Positions 1 through 8,487 of a stretch of DNA of 64,000 nucleotides are shown one piece after another (within the stretch, counting starts at the first letter, position 1; each line of letters starts with the position of its first letter). Where the stretch lies: assembly GCA_039182735.1 (NCBI GenBank), contig JBCDCB010000011.1, forward strand, positions 1-64,000, given 5' to 3'. The translations under genes were made by a program, and so were the position numbers. Under the pieces are notes generated by a model that was given only the letters and a program-made list of their open reading frames with translations, did not search any database and had not been told where the DNA came from. This stretch comes from JBCDCB01 sp039182735 (lineage in GTDB: Bacteria > Planctomycetota > Phycisphaerae > Phycisphaerales > UBA1924).

Positions 1-182
1 AATCCGACAACCGTCGTCGCGCCGAGATCCGCGAAGAACACGAGCACGTTGATCAGGATCAGCAGGTTGGTGACGGACATGCGCCGCAGCGCACCGACAC
101 CGCCGGAGAATCCACCGCCGCCTCCGCCGCCGCGCGGCGCGTTGGGCTGCGGCCTGATGTAGTCACGATCGTAAATACCCAT
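1..182 (-). CDS. Rhomboid-family protein, N-terminal fragment
   Basis: The minus-strand reading frame starts at ATG 182-180 and runs off the left edge, so only about 60 residues are visible. It begins MGIYDRDYIR, continues through a proline- and glycine-rich stretch (seven glycines in a row) and enters a hydrophobic segment (NLLILINVLVFF). This opening is typical of planctomycete rhomboid intramembrane proteases, which cleave membrane proteins within the lipid bilayer. The catalytic Ser/His helices lie outside the window and cannot be checked. It is the last visible gene of a minus-strand run with the M50 protease and NUDIX genes, so two membrane proteases are adjacent. Family call inferred from the N-terminus only. 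Confidence 0.6.
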   Translation of the reverse strand, partial: MGIYDRDYIRPQPNAPRGGGGGGGFSGGVGALRRMSVTNLLILINVLVFFADLGATTVVG

Positions 183-226
183 GCGTGCTCACAGTCGGCG
201 AGGTCCGTCCGCCGACACTCCGGATC

Positions 227-1306
227 TTACCGGGTCTGCTTCTTCCGCTTCTCCGTTGACTTCTTGAGCGTCGCGCGTTCGACGCGCGAGAGGCTGTCCA
301 TGCCCCCCTCGCTGATCTTGGCGAGGATGCGATCGAGTTCGGCCTGCTCCGCCGCCTCGTGCTGCTGACGCTTGATCTCGCGTTTGCTCGGTTCGCGCGC
401 GGTGTCGTCTTCGTTATCCACGGCCCACGATTGTTCGCCTGTCATGCCGCCGAGCCCGCCCGCGGCCGAGAGTTCAACCTCGCCGCGCACGCGTTTGCGT
501 TCGACCCAGCAGGCCCACGCACCGAAGAGTGCGATGACCAGGAGCATGGTCTCGTTGGCCACCACGCCCACGATGCCGAGCACGATCGCGCCGGCGAACC
601 CGAGGAGCACCGCGATCTCCGTCGCCTCCTTGTAGCCGCGTTTTTTCCAGAGCAGCGCCTGCACGATGCGCCCACCGTCGAGCGGGAACATCGGCAGCAA
701 GACGTTGAACCCGAGGATGATGATGTTGATGTAATGGAACCACCAGAGCCCGGTCAGCGCGTAGGTCGCGAGCGTGGAGCCGCTCTCGCTGCCCAGCAGC
801 ACGAGCGTCCCGATCGGGTTCAGCGGGTTGAAGAGCACGTGCTCACCCGCGCCCGCGATGATGAGCCCGATCGATGACACGGGGAAGAGCGCGACGTTCA
901 CCGCCGGCCCGCCGACCGTCGTGATCAGGTTCGCGCGCCACGTGTTGGGCGGCAGGCACAACGCCAGCCCGCCGAAGGGCAGCAGAACGATCCGGTCCGC
1001 CTCGCCCTCGACCCATCGGCACGCATAGCAGTGACCGAACTCGTGCGCCGTCACGATCACCACGAGCGAGACCATCGCCATGACCATGTAGATGATGCCG
1101 GCGTTGCTCGACGGGATGGACCACAGCAGCATCGACACGACGTAGATGAGCGTCGCGATGTGGACACGCACCGTGATGCCATCGATCGCGAAGGCCTTGA
1201 CCGACCACCCCAGTGGGTTCTCGGGGTTCTCGAACACGCGAGCGAAAAACCGCGACGCGCGCCCGCGTCCGGAGTCGGCACCGAGATCCCCGCCCGACCA
1301 GTTCAC
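227..1306 (-). CDS. M50 (site-2 protease family) membrane metallopeptidase
   Basis: 359 residues from a GTG start at 1306 that overlaps the upstream NUDIX stop by 4 bp (GTGA); the longer upstream frame is antisense to NUDIX and was rejected. Zinc motif HEFGH lies at residues 88-92 and the second M50 motif NVLLPMFPLDGG at about 201-212 supplies the third ligand Asp. Several hydrophobic segments surround both motifs, and a charged tail rich in Lys, Glu and Arg (about residues 285-359) is probably cytoplasmic. The family cleaves transmembrane segments, often of anti-sigma factors or signalling proteins. The substrate is unknown. No PDZ domain is apparent, so it resembles the compact rather than the RseP-type branch. 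Confidence 0.88.
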   Translation of the reverse strand: MNWSGGDLGADSGRGRASRFFARVFENPENPLGWSVKAFAIDGITVRVHIATLIYVVSMLLWSIPSSNAGIIYMVMAMVSLVVIVTAHEFGHCYACRWVEGEADRIVLLPFGGLALCLPPNTWRANLITTVGGPAVNVALFPVSSIGLIIAGAGEHVLFNPLNPIGTLVLLGSESGSTLATYALTGLWWFHYINIIILGFNVLLPMFPLDGGRIVQALLWKKRGYKEATEIAVLLGFAGAIVLGIVGVVANETMLLVIALFGAWACWVERKRVRGEVELSAAGGLGGMTGEQSWAVDNEDDTAREPSKREIKRQQHEAAEQAELDRILAKISEGGMDSLSRVERATLKKSTEKRKKQTR

Positions 1307-1857
1307 GCGCCGCCTCCACCCGCGAGCAGGCCTTTGTGCAGCGCGAGCAAGAGCGTGAGCATCGACTTGGCGTCGCGCATCTCGCCGCTCACAACGGATT
1401 CGATCGCTCGGCCAGTCGCCATCAGCTCGACTTCGATGCGTTCGTCGGCCTCGAGCCGCTGACCGACGTGCGAGAGCCCGGTCGCCACGAACGCGTGCAT
1501 CACCTCGTCGGTCATACCGGGGGTGGTCAGAAAGGTGCCGATCGGTTCGACACCTTCGCAGCGGTACCCGGTTTCCTCTTCCAGTTCGCGGGTGGCGGCG
1601 ACCGCGGGATCCTCGCCCGCCTCCAGTGTTCCCGCGGGAAGTTCGAGGAGCGTCTCGTCGATCGTGAACCGGGTATTGCGGATCAGCACGACGCGCGGGC
1701 CCTCCGGCGTCTCCAGCAGCGGGCACACGCACACCGCGCCGGGGTGACGGACGACCTCACGCGTGATCTCCGAGCCGCCCCGACCGATCATGGTGACGCG
1801 GGCGAAGTCGAACTTCGCTCCGCGGTGCAGGATGTCCTCGCGTTGCGTCGTGCTCAT
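1303..1857 (-). CDS. NUDIX hydrolase (ADP-ribose pyrophosphatase-like)
   Basis: 184 residues. A complete Nudix box (G-x5-E-x7-REUxEExGU) sits at residues 76-98, GTLEAGEDPAVAATRELEE followed by ETGY, preceded by the beta-strand pattern VVLIRNTRF and LLELPAG that is usual in ADP-ribose/sugar-nucleotide pyrophosphatases. It probably hydrolyses a nucleoside diphosphate derivative in the cytoplasm; the exact substrate cannot be read from sequence. It is first in a minus-strand pair with the M50 protease (4-bp overlap) and is divergent from xseA across only 24 bp. No Shine-Dalgarno sequence is visible before the ATG; a TATCAT hexamer 8 nt upstream could be the -10 box of a very short or leaderless transcript. 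Confidence 0.9.
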   Translation of the reverse strand: MSTTQREDILHRGAKFDFARVTMIGRGGSEITREVVRHPGAVCVCPLLETPEGPRVVLIRNTRFTIDETLLELPAGTLEAGEDPAVAATRELEEETGYRCEGVEPIGTFLTTPGMTDEVMHAFVATGLSHVGQRLEADERIEVELMATGRAIESVVSGEMRDAKSMLTLLLALHKGLLAGGGGA

Positions 1858-1865
1858 CAGCCGCG

Positions 1866-1871
1866 ATGATA
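1866..1871 (-). promoter_or_regulatory. Possible -10 box for NUDIX-M50 operon
   Basis: On the minus strand TATCAT ends 8 nt before the ATG at 1857. The whole divergent spacer to xseA is 24 bp, so any promoter must lie here or inside xseA. No clear -35 was recognised. The position fits a leaderless or nearly leaderless mRNA, like several other genes in the window. Confidence 0.35.
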
Positions 1872-1881
1872 GAGCACACAG

Positions 1882-3387
1882 ATGACCGGTCGATTGCCCT
1901 TCAACCCGGAGCGACTCGCGGGACCCGCACGCGAACCCGAGCGGGGCTCACCCGGGGGCGCGCTCTCGGTCCGTGAGCTCGCGACACGCATCGCGGCAAC
2001 GGTCGAGGGCGGCATGAGCGGGCGCGTCCGTGTGATGGGCGAGATCAGCGGGCTCCGACGCACCACGCACGCCTACTTTACGCTCAAGGATGAAGACGCC
2101 GCGATCGGCTGCGCGATGTTCGCGTCGGCGCTGCGCGGCGTACGCGACTTCCCGCCCGACGGCACCCTCGTCCTCGCTTCAGGACGCGTCCGGTTCTACG
2201 AGCCGCAGGGACGCATCCAGCTCTACGTCGAGACCATCGAGACCGTCGGCGTCGGCGGCGTGGACGCCCGCTTCCGCGCGCTCTGCGACGAGCTCCGCGC
2301 GCTCGGCTGGTTCGACGACGCGCGCAAGCGCCCGCTCCCGACGTTCCCGCGTCGGATCGCCGTCATCACATCGAGCAGCGGCGCGGCGCTCCGCGACGTC
2401 ATCGCCACCGCGGCGCATCGCTGCGCCGCCATCGAACTGCTGACGGTGGACGTCCGCGTCCAAGGCGACTCCGCGGCCCGCGAAGTCACCGACGCGATCC
2501 GAGGCGTCGGGCGCATCGCTTCGCAGCGCGGCATCGACGCGATCATCGTCACCCGCGGCGGCGGCTCCGTCGAAGATCTCTGGGCCTTCAACGACCGCAC
2601 GCTCGCAAAGGCCGTGCTCGAGTCGCCCATCCCCGTCGTCGCGGCCATCGGCCACGAGACCGATACCACGATCGTCGAGCTCGTCGCCGACGAGCGCGCC
2701 TCCACGCCGACCCAGGCCGCGATGCGCCTCGTGCCCGACGCAAAGGCGCTGCTCGATGAGCACCAGCACATGGCCCGGCGACTGCGCAGCGCGATGCAGC
2801 GTCTGCTGAAGTACGCCGGCGCTCGACTGGACGCAGCGGCCGGTGCCGGCCCGGTCCGATTCCCCCGTTTGGTGATCGATCGCGCCCGCGACCGCGTGCA
2901 GACCGCCGCCTACGCGATGGCGTTCGCGCTGCGAGCGCGGGTCCAGTCTGACCGCACCCACACGCACCGTCTTTCGTCGCGGCTCGCCGCCCACAGGCCC
3001 GACGTCGCCTTCGCTCGGCGGGCCTCGCGAGTGGAGGAATTGCAGCGCAGGCTCACGCGTGCGCTCCGCCTCCGCCTCGAACGCTGCGATGCCGAGGTGT
3101 TCGCGCTCGAACGCGAGCTCCACGCCGTGAGCCCGATGGAGGTGCTCGCGCGCGGCTACTCGATCACGACCGTCGAAGGGGCCGGGCTCCTGCGCGCAAC
3201 GCGTGACGCGACGGCCGGGCAGACACTGGTCACCCGCCTCGCCGACGGGACGGTGCGATCGGTCGTCGAATCCGAATCGGGCGTGTCTCCCACGCCGCCA
3301 CGGAAACCCCGCCCGAAGCGCCGGGCAAGGTCACACCGCGACCACCCGTCACTCTTCGACGACGCGGAACCCGACACCGATCGCTAG
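1882..3387 (+). CDS. xseA: Exodeoxyribonuclease VII large subunit
   Basis: 501 residues. The N-terminal OB-fold (LSVRELATRIAATVEGG, then VMGEISGLRRTTHAYFTLKD) is followed by the catalytic domain with PRRIAVITSSSGAALRDVI, IIVTRGGGSVEDLWAFND and PVVAAIGHETDTTI, all signatures of XseA. A long helical region (about 290-410) and a basic C-terminal tail rich in Pro, Arg and Lys complete it. With XseB it forms exonuclease VII, which degrades single-stranded DNA from either end without a metal requirement. xseB starts 9 nt after the stop, giving a conventional xseA-xseB pair. Length is slightly above the common 400-460 because of an N-terminal extension of about 25 residues and the basic tail. Confidence 0.97.
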   Translation: MTGRLPFNPERLAGPAREPERGSPGGALSVRELATRIAATVEGGMSGRVRVMGEISGLRRTTHAYFTLKDEDAAIGCAMFASALRGVRDFPPDGTLVLASGRVRFYEPQGRIQLYVETIETVGVGGVDARFRALCDELRALGWFDDARKRPLPTFPRRIAVITSSSGAALRDVIATAAHRCAAIELLTVDVRVQGDSAAREVTDAIRGVGRIASQRGIDAIIVTRGGGSVEDLWAFNDRTLAKAVLESPIPVVAAIGHETDTTIVELVADERASTPTQAAMRLVPDAKALLDEHQHMARRLRSAMQRLLKYAGARLDAAAGAGPVRFPRLVIDRARDRVQTAAYAMAFALRARVQSDRTHTHRLSSRLAAHRPDVAFARRASRVEELQRRLTRALRLRLERCDAEVFALERELHAVSPMEVLARGYSITTVEGAGLLRATRDATAGQTLVTRLADGTVRSVVESESGVSPTPPRKPRPKRRARSHRDHPSLFDDAEPDTDR

Positions 3388-3390
3388 GCT
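3385..3390 (+). promoter_or_regulatory. TAGGCT box just upstream of xseB
   Basis: TAGGCT lies exactly 6 nt before the xseB ATG and overlaps the xseA stop codon (TAG). xseB has no recognisable Shine-Dalgarno sequence. The spacing matches other leaderless candidates here, but read-through from xseA is an equally good explanation of expression. Confidence 0.25.
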
Positions 3391-3396
3391 GCACCC

Positions 3397-3642
3397 ATGG
3401 CGAAGAAGAAGTCATCTTCAAAGTCCCAGACGAGTGAAGTCCACGAGCTGTCCTACGAAGACGCCATCGAAGCCGTTGAACGCATCACCGAAGAGATCGA
3501 ACGCGGAGACCTCGGGCTCGATGAGTCGATCAAGGCTTACGAGCGCGGCGTCTCGCTCCTCGCGCACTGCCGCGACGTGCTCGAACGCGCCGAGCAACGC
3601 GTGAACGAGCTCACCATCGCCAAGGCGGAAGACGACGCGTGA
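3397..3642 (+). CDS. xseB: Exodeoxyribonuclease VII small subunit
   Basis: 81 residues, the usual size. The core ELSYEDAIEAVERITEEIE and LGLDESIKAYERGVSLL is the two-helix XseB signature, ending in a coiled segment with CRDVLERAEQRV. A Lys/Ser-rich N-terminus precedes it. XseB packs on the XseA catalytic subunit and is needed for stable activity. Position straight after xseA supports the call. Its TGA overlaps the GTG start of the prepilin peptidase gene by 4 bp (GTGA), so the two are probably translationally coupled although functionally unrelated. Confidence 0.95.
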   Translation: MAKKKSSSKSQTSEVHELSYEDAIEAVERITEEIERGDLGLDESIKAYERGVSLLAHCRDVLERAEQRVNELTIAKAEDDA

Positions 3643-5126
3643 CCGACTCGCTCGAGATGCTCCAACTCTCGATGGCATGGACCGCCCTGCTCTTCTTCAC
3701 GGCGTTCGGCGCGATCGTCGGTTCGTTCCTCAACGTGCTGGTCTACCGCCTTCCGAAGGGTCTCGACGTCGTTTCGCCGCCCTCGGCCTGTCCGCACTGT
3801 GAGACCCGGCTCACCTGGCGTGAGAACATCCCGGTCTTCGGATGGCTCGCGCTCGGCGGGAAGTGCCGGTTCTGCAAGTCGCGCGTCTCGGCGGAGTACC
3901 CGCTCGTCGAGGCTTTCGTCGGGCTGCTCTTCGGGCTCATCTTTGCCGCCTGGTTCATGGATCCGAGCGTGCTCGGCGTGCTGCCCGGATTCTCGGCGGA
4001 GGCTATCGAGCCCGAGTGGGCGGGCGAACGCCTGCGCCGCGTCTGGCCCATGCTCGCGATGATCTACGCGCTTGTCGCAGCGCTGATCGCCGCGACGCTC
4101 ATCGATGCGCGTACGTTCACGATCCCGCTCGTGATCCCCCTCTTCATGATGGTCGTGGGCGTTGTCGGGCACACCGCCTTCGGCTTCGCGATGCAGCGGA
4201 CCGCGTCGGGCACGCTCGCCGCGAGTTCGCGCGCGGTCTCCGAGCACGCGTGGACGATCCCCGTCGTGCCCCTACGCGTCGCGCTTGCGTGCGCTGGCGC
4301 GTGCGCGGGCTTGCTGCTCTCGCTCGCGCTCCAGCGGATCGGTGTGCTCAAGCCCAGCTACCACGACTACGCGGAGTGGGAGAAGGCCGCGATCGAAGCG
4401 GAGAAGAACCAACCGGAGCCGTCAAACCCCGCCGGACCGAGCGTGCTGCAGCTGCTCTCCAACGTACTGATGCTCACCGGGCCGGCTCTGGCCTTGATGT
4501 TCATGGGGTTCGCCGTCGGAATCAATCGCGGCCTTCCCGGGGAGGGCGCGGCGGTCGGTGCGGTCATCGGGCTCGTCGTCGGGGTCCTGCTCCGGGCGCT
4601 CTTCTCGGGCGGCGCATCGGACGATGACCCGATCTGGGTCTCGTACCCTCACGCGCGCCGGGAGACGATGCGTGAAGTGCTCTTCCTGCTCCCCGCCGCG
4701 GCGCTGGCAGCGCTCGTGTGGTGGCTCGCGCCGAGCGGGCTCGTCGCCGGCCCGCTCTGGTGGCAGGCGCTCAGCGCGTCGCTCGCGGGTCTGCTCGCCG
4801 GCGGGGGCGTCGTCTGGGGTGTGCGCATCCTCGGGACGCTCGCGATCGGCAAGGAAGCCATGGGCATCGGAGACGTTTACCTCATGGCCGGCGCGGGCGC
4901 GATCGTCGGCTGGATCGATCCCACCATCGCCTTCTTTGTCGCGCCCTTCTTCGGGATCGCCTGGGCGCTGCTGTCTCCGCTGCTCAAGTCGGTGCTCAAG
5001 GTCGAAGGCACGGCGCTGCCGTACGGACCCCACCTCGCCGCGGCAACGCTGCTGGTCGTGCTCTTCAAACCGTGGTTCGAAGGCGTGCTCTCGCTGGTCG
5101 TCAGCCGACCGATCGACCTCCCCTGA
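3639..5126 (+). CDS. Type IV prepilin peptidase (A24 family), with large insert
   Basis: 495 residues, against about 250-290 for typical PilD/GspO enzymes. Residues 1-100 hold GSFLNVLVYRLPKG and a zinc-type cluster with Cys at 51, 54, 76 and 79 (CPHC, CRFC). The two catalytic aspartates are D156 (LIDARTF) and D412 in the GxGD motif (MGIGDVYLM). About 255 residues separate them, several times the normal spacing. The insert contains extra hydrophobic segments and two charged stretches (about 239-263 and 325-346). The enzyme removes the leader peptide from type IV pilins and pseudopilins and methylates the new N-terminus. A likely substrate, a pseudopilin, lies at 47.4-48.2 kb. GTG start overlaps the xseB stop by 4 bp. 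Confidence 0.9.
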   Translation: MTDSLEMLQLSMAWTALLFFTAFGAIVGSFLNVLVYRLPKGLDVVSPPSACPHCETRLTWRENIPVFGWLALGGKCRFCKSRVSAEYPLVEAFVGLLFGLIFAAWFMDPSVLGVLPGFSAEAIEPEWAGERLRRVWPMLAMIYALVAALIAATLIDARTFTIPLVIPLFMMVVGVVGHTAFGFAMQRTASGTLAASSRAVSEHAWTIPVVPLRVALACAGACAGLLLSLALQRIGVLKPSYHDYAEWEKAAIEAEKNQPEPSNPAGPSVLQLLSNVLMLTGPALALMFMGFAVGINRGLPGEGAAVGAVIGLVVGVLLRALFSGGASDDDPIWVSYPHARRETMREVLFLLPAAALAALVWWLAPSGLVAGPLWWQALSASLAGLLAGGGVVWGVRILGTLAIGKEAMGIGDVYLMAGAGAIVGWIDPTIAFFVAPFFGIAWALLSPLLKSVLKVEGTALPYGPHLAAATLLVVLFKPWFEGVLSLVVSRPIDLP

Positions 5127-5217
5127 GTGCGGGAGCACGCGACACCGGCTATTCTGCGTCTGCGACGCCCGAACGGACTGGGCGTTCTCGCGACCGCGAA
5201 CACAAAGGAGTGACCTC

Positions 5218-5901
5218 ATGCGGCTCCGGCCCCTCTCGACCGCTCGATCCGCCCTCGCGTGCATGCTCCTCTCGATCACCGCCGTCGGCTGCGCAAGCGA
5301 TGACGGCATCGATCCCACGCTCGAAGAGCTCACCGCCGAGAACCAGGAACTCCGCGACCGCTACGGCGAACTCGAGGACGCGCTCCGCACCAGCGAAGAG
5401 GCGCGCCGACTGATCGAGCAGGAACGCGACGAAGCGATCGGCGAGAACTCGGACCTCCGCACGCGTCTCTCGTCGCGCCCGACCGCCGGGGCGCAGGCCA
5501 CGGACGCCGGCGGGTTCGGCGGCATCGAGGGCACGAACGTGTCCCGCCGCAACGCCGACCTGGTCGTCGAGGTCGCGGGCGACGTGCTCTTCTCTTCGGG
5601 CAAGGTCACGCTCCGCAACGACGCGAAGCAGACGCTGGACCGGATCGCGAGCGTGATCAACAGCCGATACGCGGGCAACGAGATCCGCATCGCGGGGCAC
5701 ACCGACACTGACCCGATCCGCAAGTCCGGCTGGAAGACCAACGAGCGTCTGAGCGCCGAGCGCGCGCTCGCGGTCGAGGAGTACCTCGCCACCCGGGGGA
5801 TCAGTAAAGACCGCATGTACATCGCGGGCTTCGGTCCTGCGGAGCCGCGCGGCTCCAAGAAGGAGAGCCGGCGCGTCGAGATCGTGATCCTCGCCAACTG
5901 A
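5218..5901 (+). CDS. OmpA-family peptidoglycan-binding lipoprotein
   Basis: 227 residues. ATG at 5218 follows a strong AAAGGAG site; the longer upstream frame overlaps the prepilin peptidase and is rejected. A basic, hydrophobic signal peptide ends in a lipobox with Cys25 (SITAVGC). Residues about 33-85 are a charged heptad-like coiled coil (ELTAENQELRDRYGELEDAL). After a Gly/Ala linker, the OmpA C-like domain contains IRIAGHTDTDPI and NERLSAERALAVEEYL, matching the peptidoglycan-binding helix pattern. The protein probably tethers the outer membrane to the cell wall. It ends immediately before recG (TGAATG), suggesting co-transcription without functional linkage. Confidence 0.9.
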   Translation: MRLRPLSTARSALACMLLSITAVGCASDDGIDPTLEELTAENQELRDRYGELEDALRTSEEARRLIEQERDEAIGENSDLRTRLSSRPTAGAQATDAGGFGGIEGTNVSRRNADLVVEVAGDVLFSSGKVTLRNDAKQTLDRIASVINSRYAGNEIRIAGHTDTDPIRKSGWKTNERLSAERALAVEEYLATRGISKDRMYIAGFGPAEPRGSKKESRRVEIVILAN

Positions 5902-7998
5902 ATGAGCGATCCGGGCACGATCGAGCTGCGCACGCCGATCGACCGCCTGCCCGGCGTGCGTCGAGACTGGGTGCCCGGGTTCGTCCGCCTCGGGTTGACG
6001 AACGTCGGTCGCCTGATCGATCACATGCCGCTGCGCCACGAACGCGAAGAGGCCGAGGCTTCCATAGCAGACCTCGCCGCCGACGCCGTGGTGAGCGCAC
6101 GCGGGGAAGTCACCGCGACCTCGGGCGCCGCGCGGTTCGGGCGCGCGCGACCGCGATTCGAAGCCGTGCTGCACGACCACTCAGGACGCCTCGATCTCAT
6201 CTGGTTCAACCAGCCCTACATGGCACGCAAGATTTCGCGGGGCATGCAGCTTCGCGTGCAGGGCAAGTCCAAACGCCGCGGCGACACCCTGCAGATCGTC
6301 AACCCGCGCATCGAGATCATCTCGGAAGACCGCGATGAGCCCGACGCGCGCGACGAACGACTCCGCCCGGTCTACCCAACGACCGAGGGATTGCCCGTGT
6401 GGGCGATCGAGCGCGTGGTCTCGTCGGTGCTCGACGATGCCCTCGAACAGATCGAAGACCACCTGCCGGACGATCTGCGCACGGAGCGTGAACTTCCGCC
6501 GCTGCGCAACGCGTACCGCATGCTCCACGCCCCGCGGAGCGAGCAGGACATCACCGAAGCCCGTCGGCGCCTGATCTACGACGAACTGCTCATGCTGCAG
6601 AGCGGGCTCGCGCTCCGACGCTCGCTGGTCGAACGCTCCACTACCGCACCGGCGCTGCGTTGGGACGACAAGGTCGATCAGCGCATCCGCGCACGCTTCC
6701 CATTTGCACTGACGCCGCAGCAAGACCACGCGCTGCGGGACGTCATCCGCGACCTGCAGCGCACCCGCCCCGCGAGCCGCCTCATCCAGGGTGACGTGGG
6801 CTCGGGCAAAACGGTCGTCGCGCTGTACGCGATGCTCATGGCCGTTGCTTCTGGGGCACAGGCGGCGCTGCTCGCGCCGACGAGCCTCCTCGCCGAGCAG
6901 CACAACGCGACAATCCGCGGCATGCTCCGTGGCTCGGACGTACGGATCGCGCTGCTGACCGGCAATCTCCCCGCGGAAGACTCCGAGCGCGTGCGCGCGC
7001 GCATCGCGCGCGGCGAGGTCGATCTCGTTATTGGTACACACGCCCTGCTCGGCGAACGCGTGCGGTTCAAGAGCCTCGCGCTCAACGTGATCGACGAGCA
7101 GCACCGCTTCGGCGTCGTGCAGCGCGCGACCATGCGCGAGCACGGCGAAGACGCCACGCTCCCGCACACGCTCGTCATGACCGCCACGCCCATCCCGCGC
7201 ACGCTCTCGTTCACGCTCTTCGGCGACCTTGATATCTCGACAATCGACGCGCCGCCGCCGGGACGCGGAATCACCACGACCGAACGCCACCCGCTCGCCG
7301 ATCGGGAACGCATCGACGCACGCGTGCGCGCGCTCGTGGACGCTGGCGAGCAGGCGTATTACGTCGCGCCCGCGATCGAAGGCGACGACGAGCGCACCGG
7401 CGTCCGTCAGCTCCACGACCGCCTCGCCGCCGGCGCGTTCGAGGGCGTGCGCCTCGGGATCCTCCACGGCAGGCTCCCCGCCGAGTCGCGAGACGCCGTC
7501 ATGGAACGCTTCCGCAGCGGCGTGATCCGGGTCCTCGTGGCGACCACCGTCATCGAGGTCGGCGTTGATATCCCGAACGCGAACATCATGGTCGTCGAGC
7601 ACGCCGATCGTTTCGGGCTTGCGCAGCTCCACCAGCTGCGCGGGCGAGTCGGTCGGGGCGACCGGGATGCACACTGCTTTCTTATGGGCGACCCCGCCAC
7701 ACCGGAAGGCGAGCAGCGCCTCGATGCCATGGTCAAGACGACCGACGGCTTCGAAATCGCCGAGATCGACTTCGAACTCCGCGGCCCCGGTGAGCTCGTG
7801 GGAGAACGCCAGTCCGGCGGAGGGATGTTCCGGCTCGCCGAGTTCCCGCGCGACGTGCCTCTGCTCATGATGGCCCGGCGAGATGCGCAAGCGTGGATCG
7901 AACGCTCGCCGACACTCGATGAGCCGGGCGATGCGCTGCTCAAGCGACGGATGCTCCGCGCCTTCGGCGAAGGGCTCGGGCTCGCGGACGTTGTCTAA
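5902..7998 (+). CDS. recG: ATP-dependent DNA helicase RecG
   Basis: 698 residues, full length. The N-terminal wedge/OB domain (about 10-180) includes VSARGEVTATSG and RGMQLRVQGKSKRRGDTLQI. Helicase motifs follow: Walker A GDVGSGKT at 297-304, motif II DEQH at 398-401, motif III TATPIPRTL, then HGRLPAESRDAVMERF, VATTVIEVGVDIPNAN and the motif VI region HQLRGRVGRGD. The C-terminal TRG-type region contains FEIAEIDFELRGPGELVGERQSG. RecG reverses stalled replication forks and processes D- and R-loops. The start directly abuts the preceding stop with no spacer, so translation is likely coupled to the OmpA-like lipoprotein gene. Confidence 0.97.
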   Translation: MSDPGTIELRTPIDRLPGVRRDWVPGFVRLGLTNVGRLIDHMPLRHEREEAEASIADLAADAVVSARGEVTATSGAARFGRARPRFEAVLHDHSGRLDLIWFNQPYMARKISRGMQLRVQGKSKRRGDTLQIVNPRIEIISEDRDEPDARDERLRPVYPTTEGLPVWAIERVVSSVLDDALEQIEDHLPDDLRTERELPPLRNAYRMLHAPRSEQDITEARRRLIYDELLMLQSGLALRRSLVERSTTAPALRWDDKVDQRIRARFPFALTPQQDHALRDVIRDLQRTRPASRLIQGDVGSGKTVVALYAMLMAVASGAQAALLAPTSLLAEQHNATIRGMLRGSDVRIALLTGNLPAEDSERVRARIARGEVDLVIGTHALLGERVRFKSLALNVIDEQHRFGVVQRATMREHGEDATLPHTLVMTATPIPRTLSFTLFGDLDISTIDAPPPGRGITTTERHPLADRERIDARVRALVDAGEQAYYVAPAIEGDDERTGVRQLHDRLAAGAFEGVRLGILHGRLPAESRDAVMERFRSGVIRVLVATTVIEVGVDIPNANIMVVEHADRFGLAQLHQLRGRVGRGDRDAHCFLMGDPATPEGEQRLDAMVKTTDGFEIAEIDFELRGPGELVGERQSGGGMFRLAEFPRDVPLLMMARRDAQAWIERSPTLDEPGDALLKRRMLRAFGEGLGLADVV

Positions 7999-8037
7999 TA
8001 CCCTTCGTACGGCAGGTCGCGCCCGCTCGAATCCGAG

Positions 8038-8043
8038 TAGCGT
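8038..8043 (+). promoter_or_regulatory. TAGCGT box 6 nt before small gene
   Basis: TAGCGT precedes ATG 8050 by exactly 6 nt (GCGACC) with no Shine-Dalgarno sequence. The arrangement matches the proposed leaderless -10 boxes at fur and the esterase gene. It supports ATG 8050 as a genuine start even though the frame is later interrupted. Confidence 0.3.
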
Positions 8044-8049
8044 GCGACC

Positions 8050-8487
8050 ATGGGTTCCGACGGCTTACACGACAGGTTGATCGCCGCGGCAGAGGGCAAG
8101 ACCGACCGCTCGCTCTCCGACCTGACCGGGCGCACTCCGCGGAACTCCCGGACGCCGCCGCGGAAGCTCTTGAGCGGCTGACCGAGGGCGTGGATAGACT
8201 CGAACGTTTCGTGCAGACGCTCGACGTTCGATCGCGTGCACGGGATCGCGTCTCGGCAGAAACCGAGATCCAATCGCGGAAGGCCACCGCCCGTGACGGA
8301 CGCGACACACGCTCCGATGATCAGCCCGCCGACCGAGCCGCTCGAGTCGCCGACGCTGTCTCCGAGCGACAATGTGCGGATGATCGTTGAACTGCTGAAG
8401 CCCGCGGGCCCGGAACTCGCTCGGCACTGGCTGGCCACCCAGTCCGAGAAGCAATCAAAGCCGCGCGGACGCAAGAAGGGCGCGTGA
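8050..8487 (+). pseudogene. Small hypothetical gene with two apparent frame changes
   Basis: No single frame covers this interval. Frame 1 from ATG 8050 reads convincingly (DRLIAAAEGKTDRSLSDLTG) but stops at 8179. From about 8133 the next frame gives AELPDAAAEALERLTEGVD and RLERFVQTLDVRSRARD, an amphipathic helical pattern, until its stop at 8388. The final part returns to frame 1 (NVRMIVELLKPAGPELARHW, then a Lys/Arg-rich tail) and ends at 8485-8487, touching the polX ATG (TGATG). One lost base near 8133 and one gained base between about 8275 and 8330 would restore a protein of about 145 residues. Family not recognised. It may be a decaying gene or sequence error; annotating only 8236-8487 would miss the N-terminus. 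Confidence 0.4.

Noticed and set aside
1870..1875. TAGAGC as -10 box for xseA
   Set aside because: Spacing (6 nt) fits, but the final T is missing and it overlaps the better TATCAT on the other strand.
6181..7890. 569-codon minus-strand open frame
   Set aside because: Antisense to recG.
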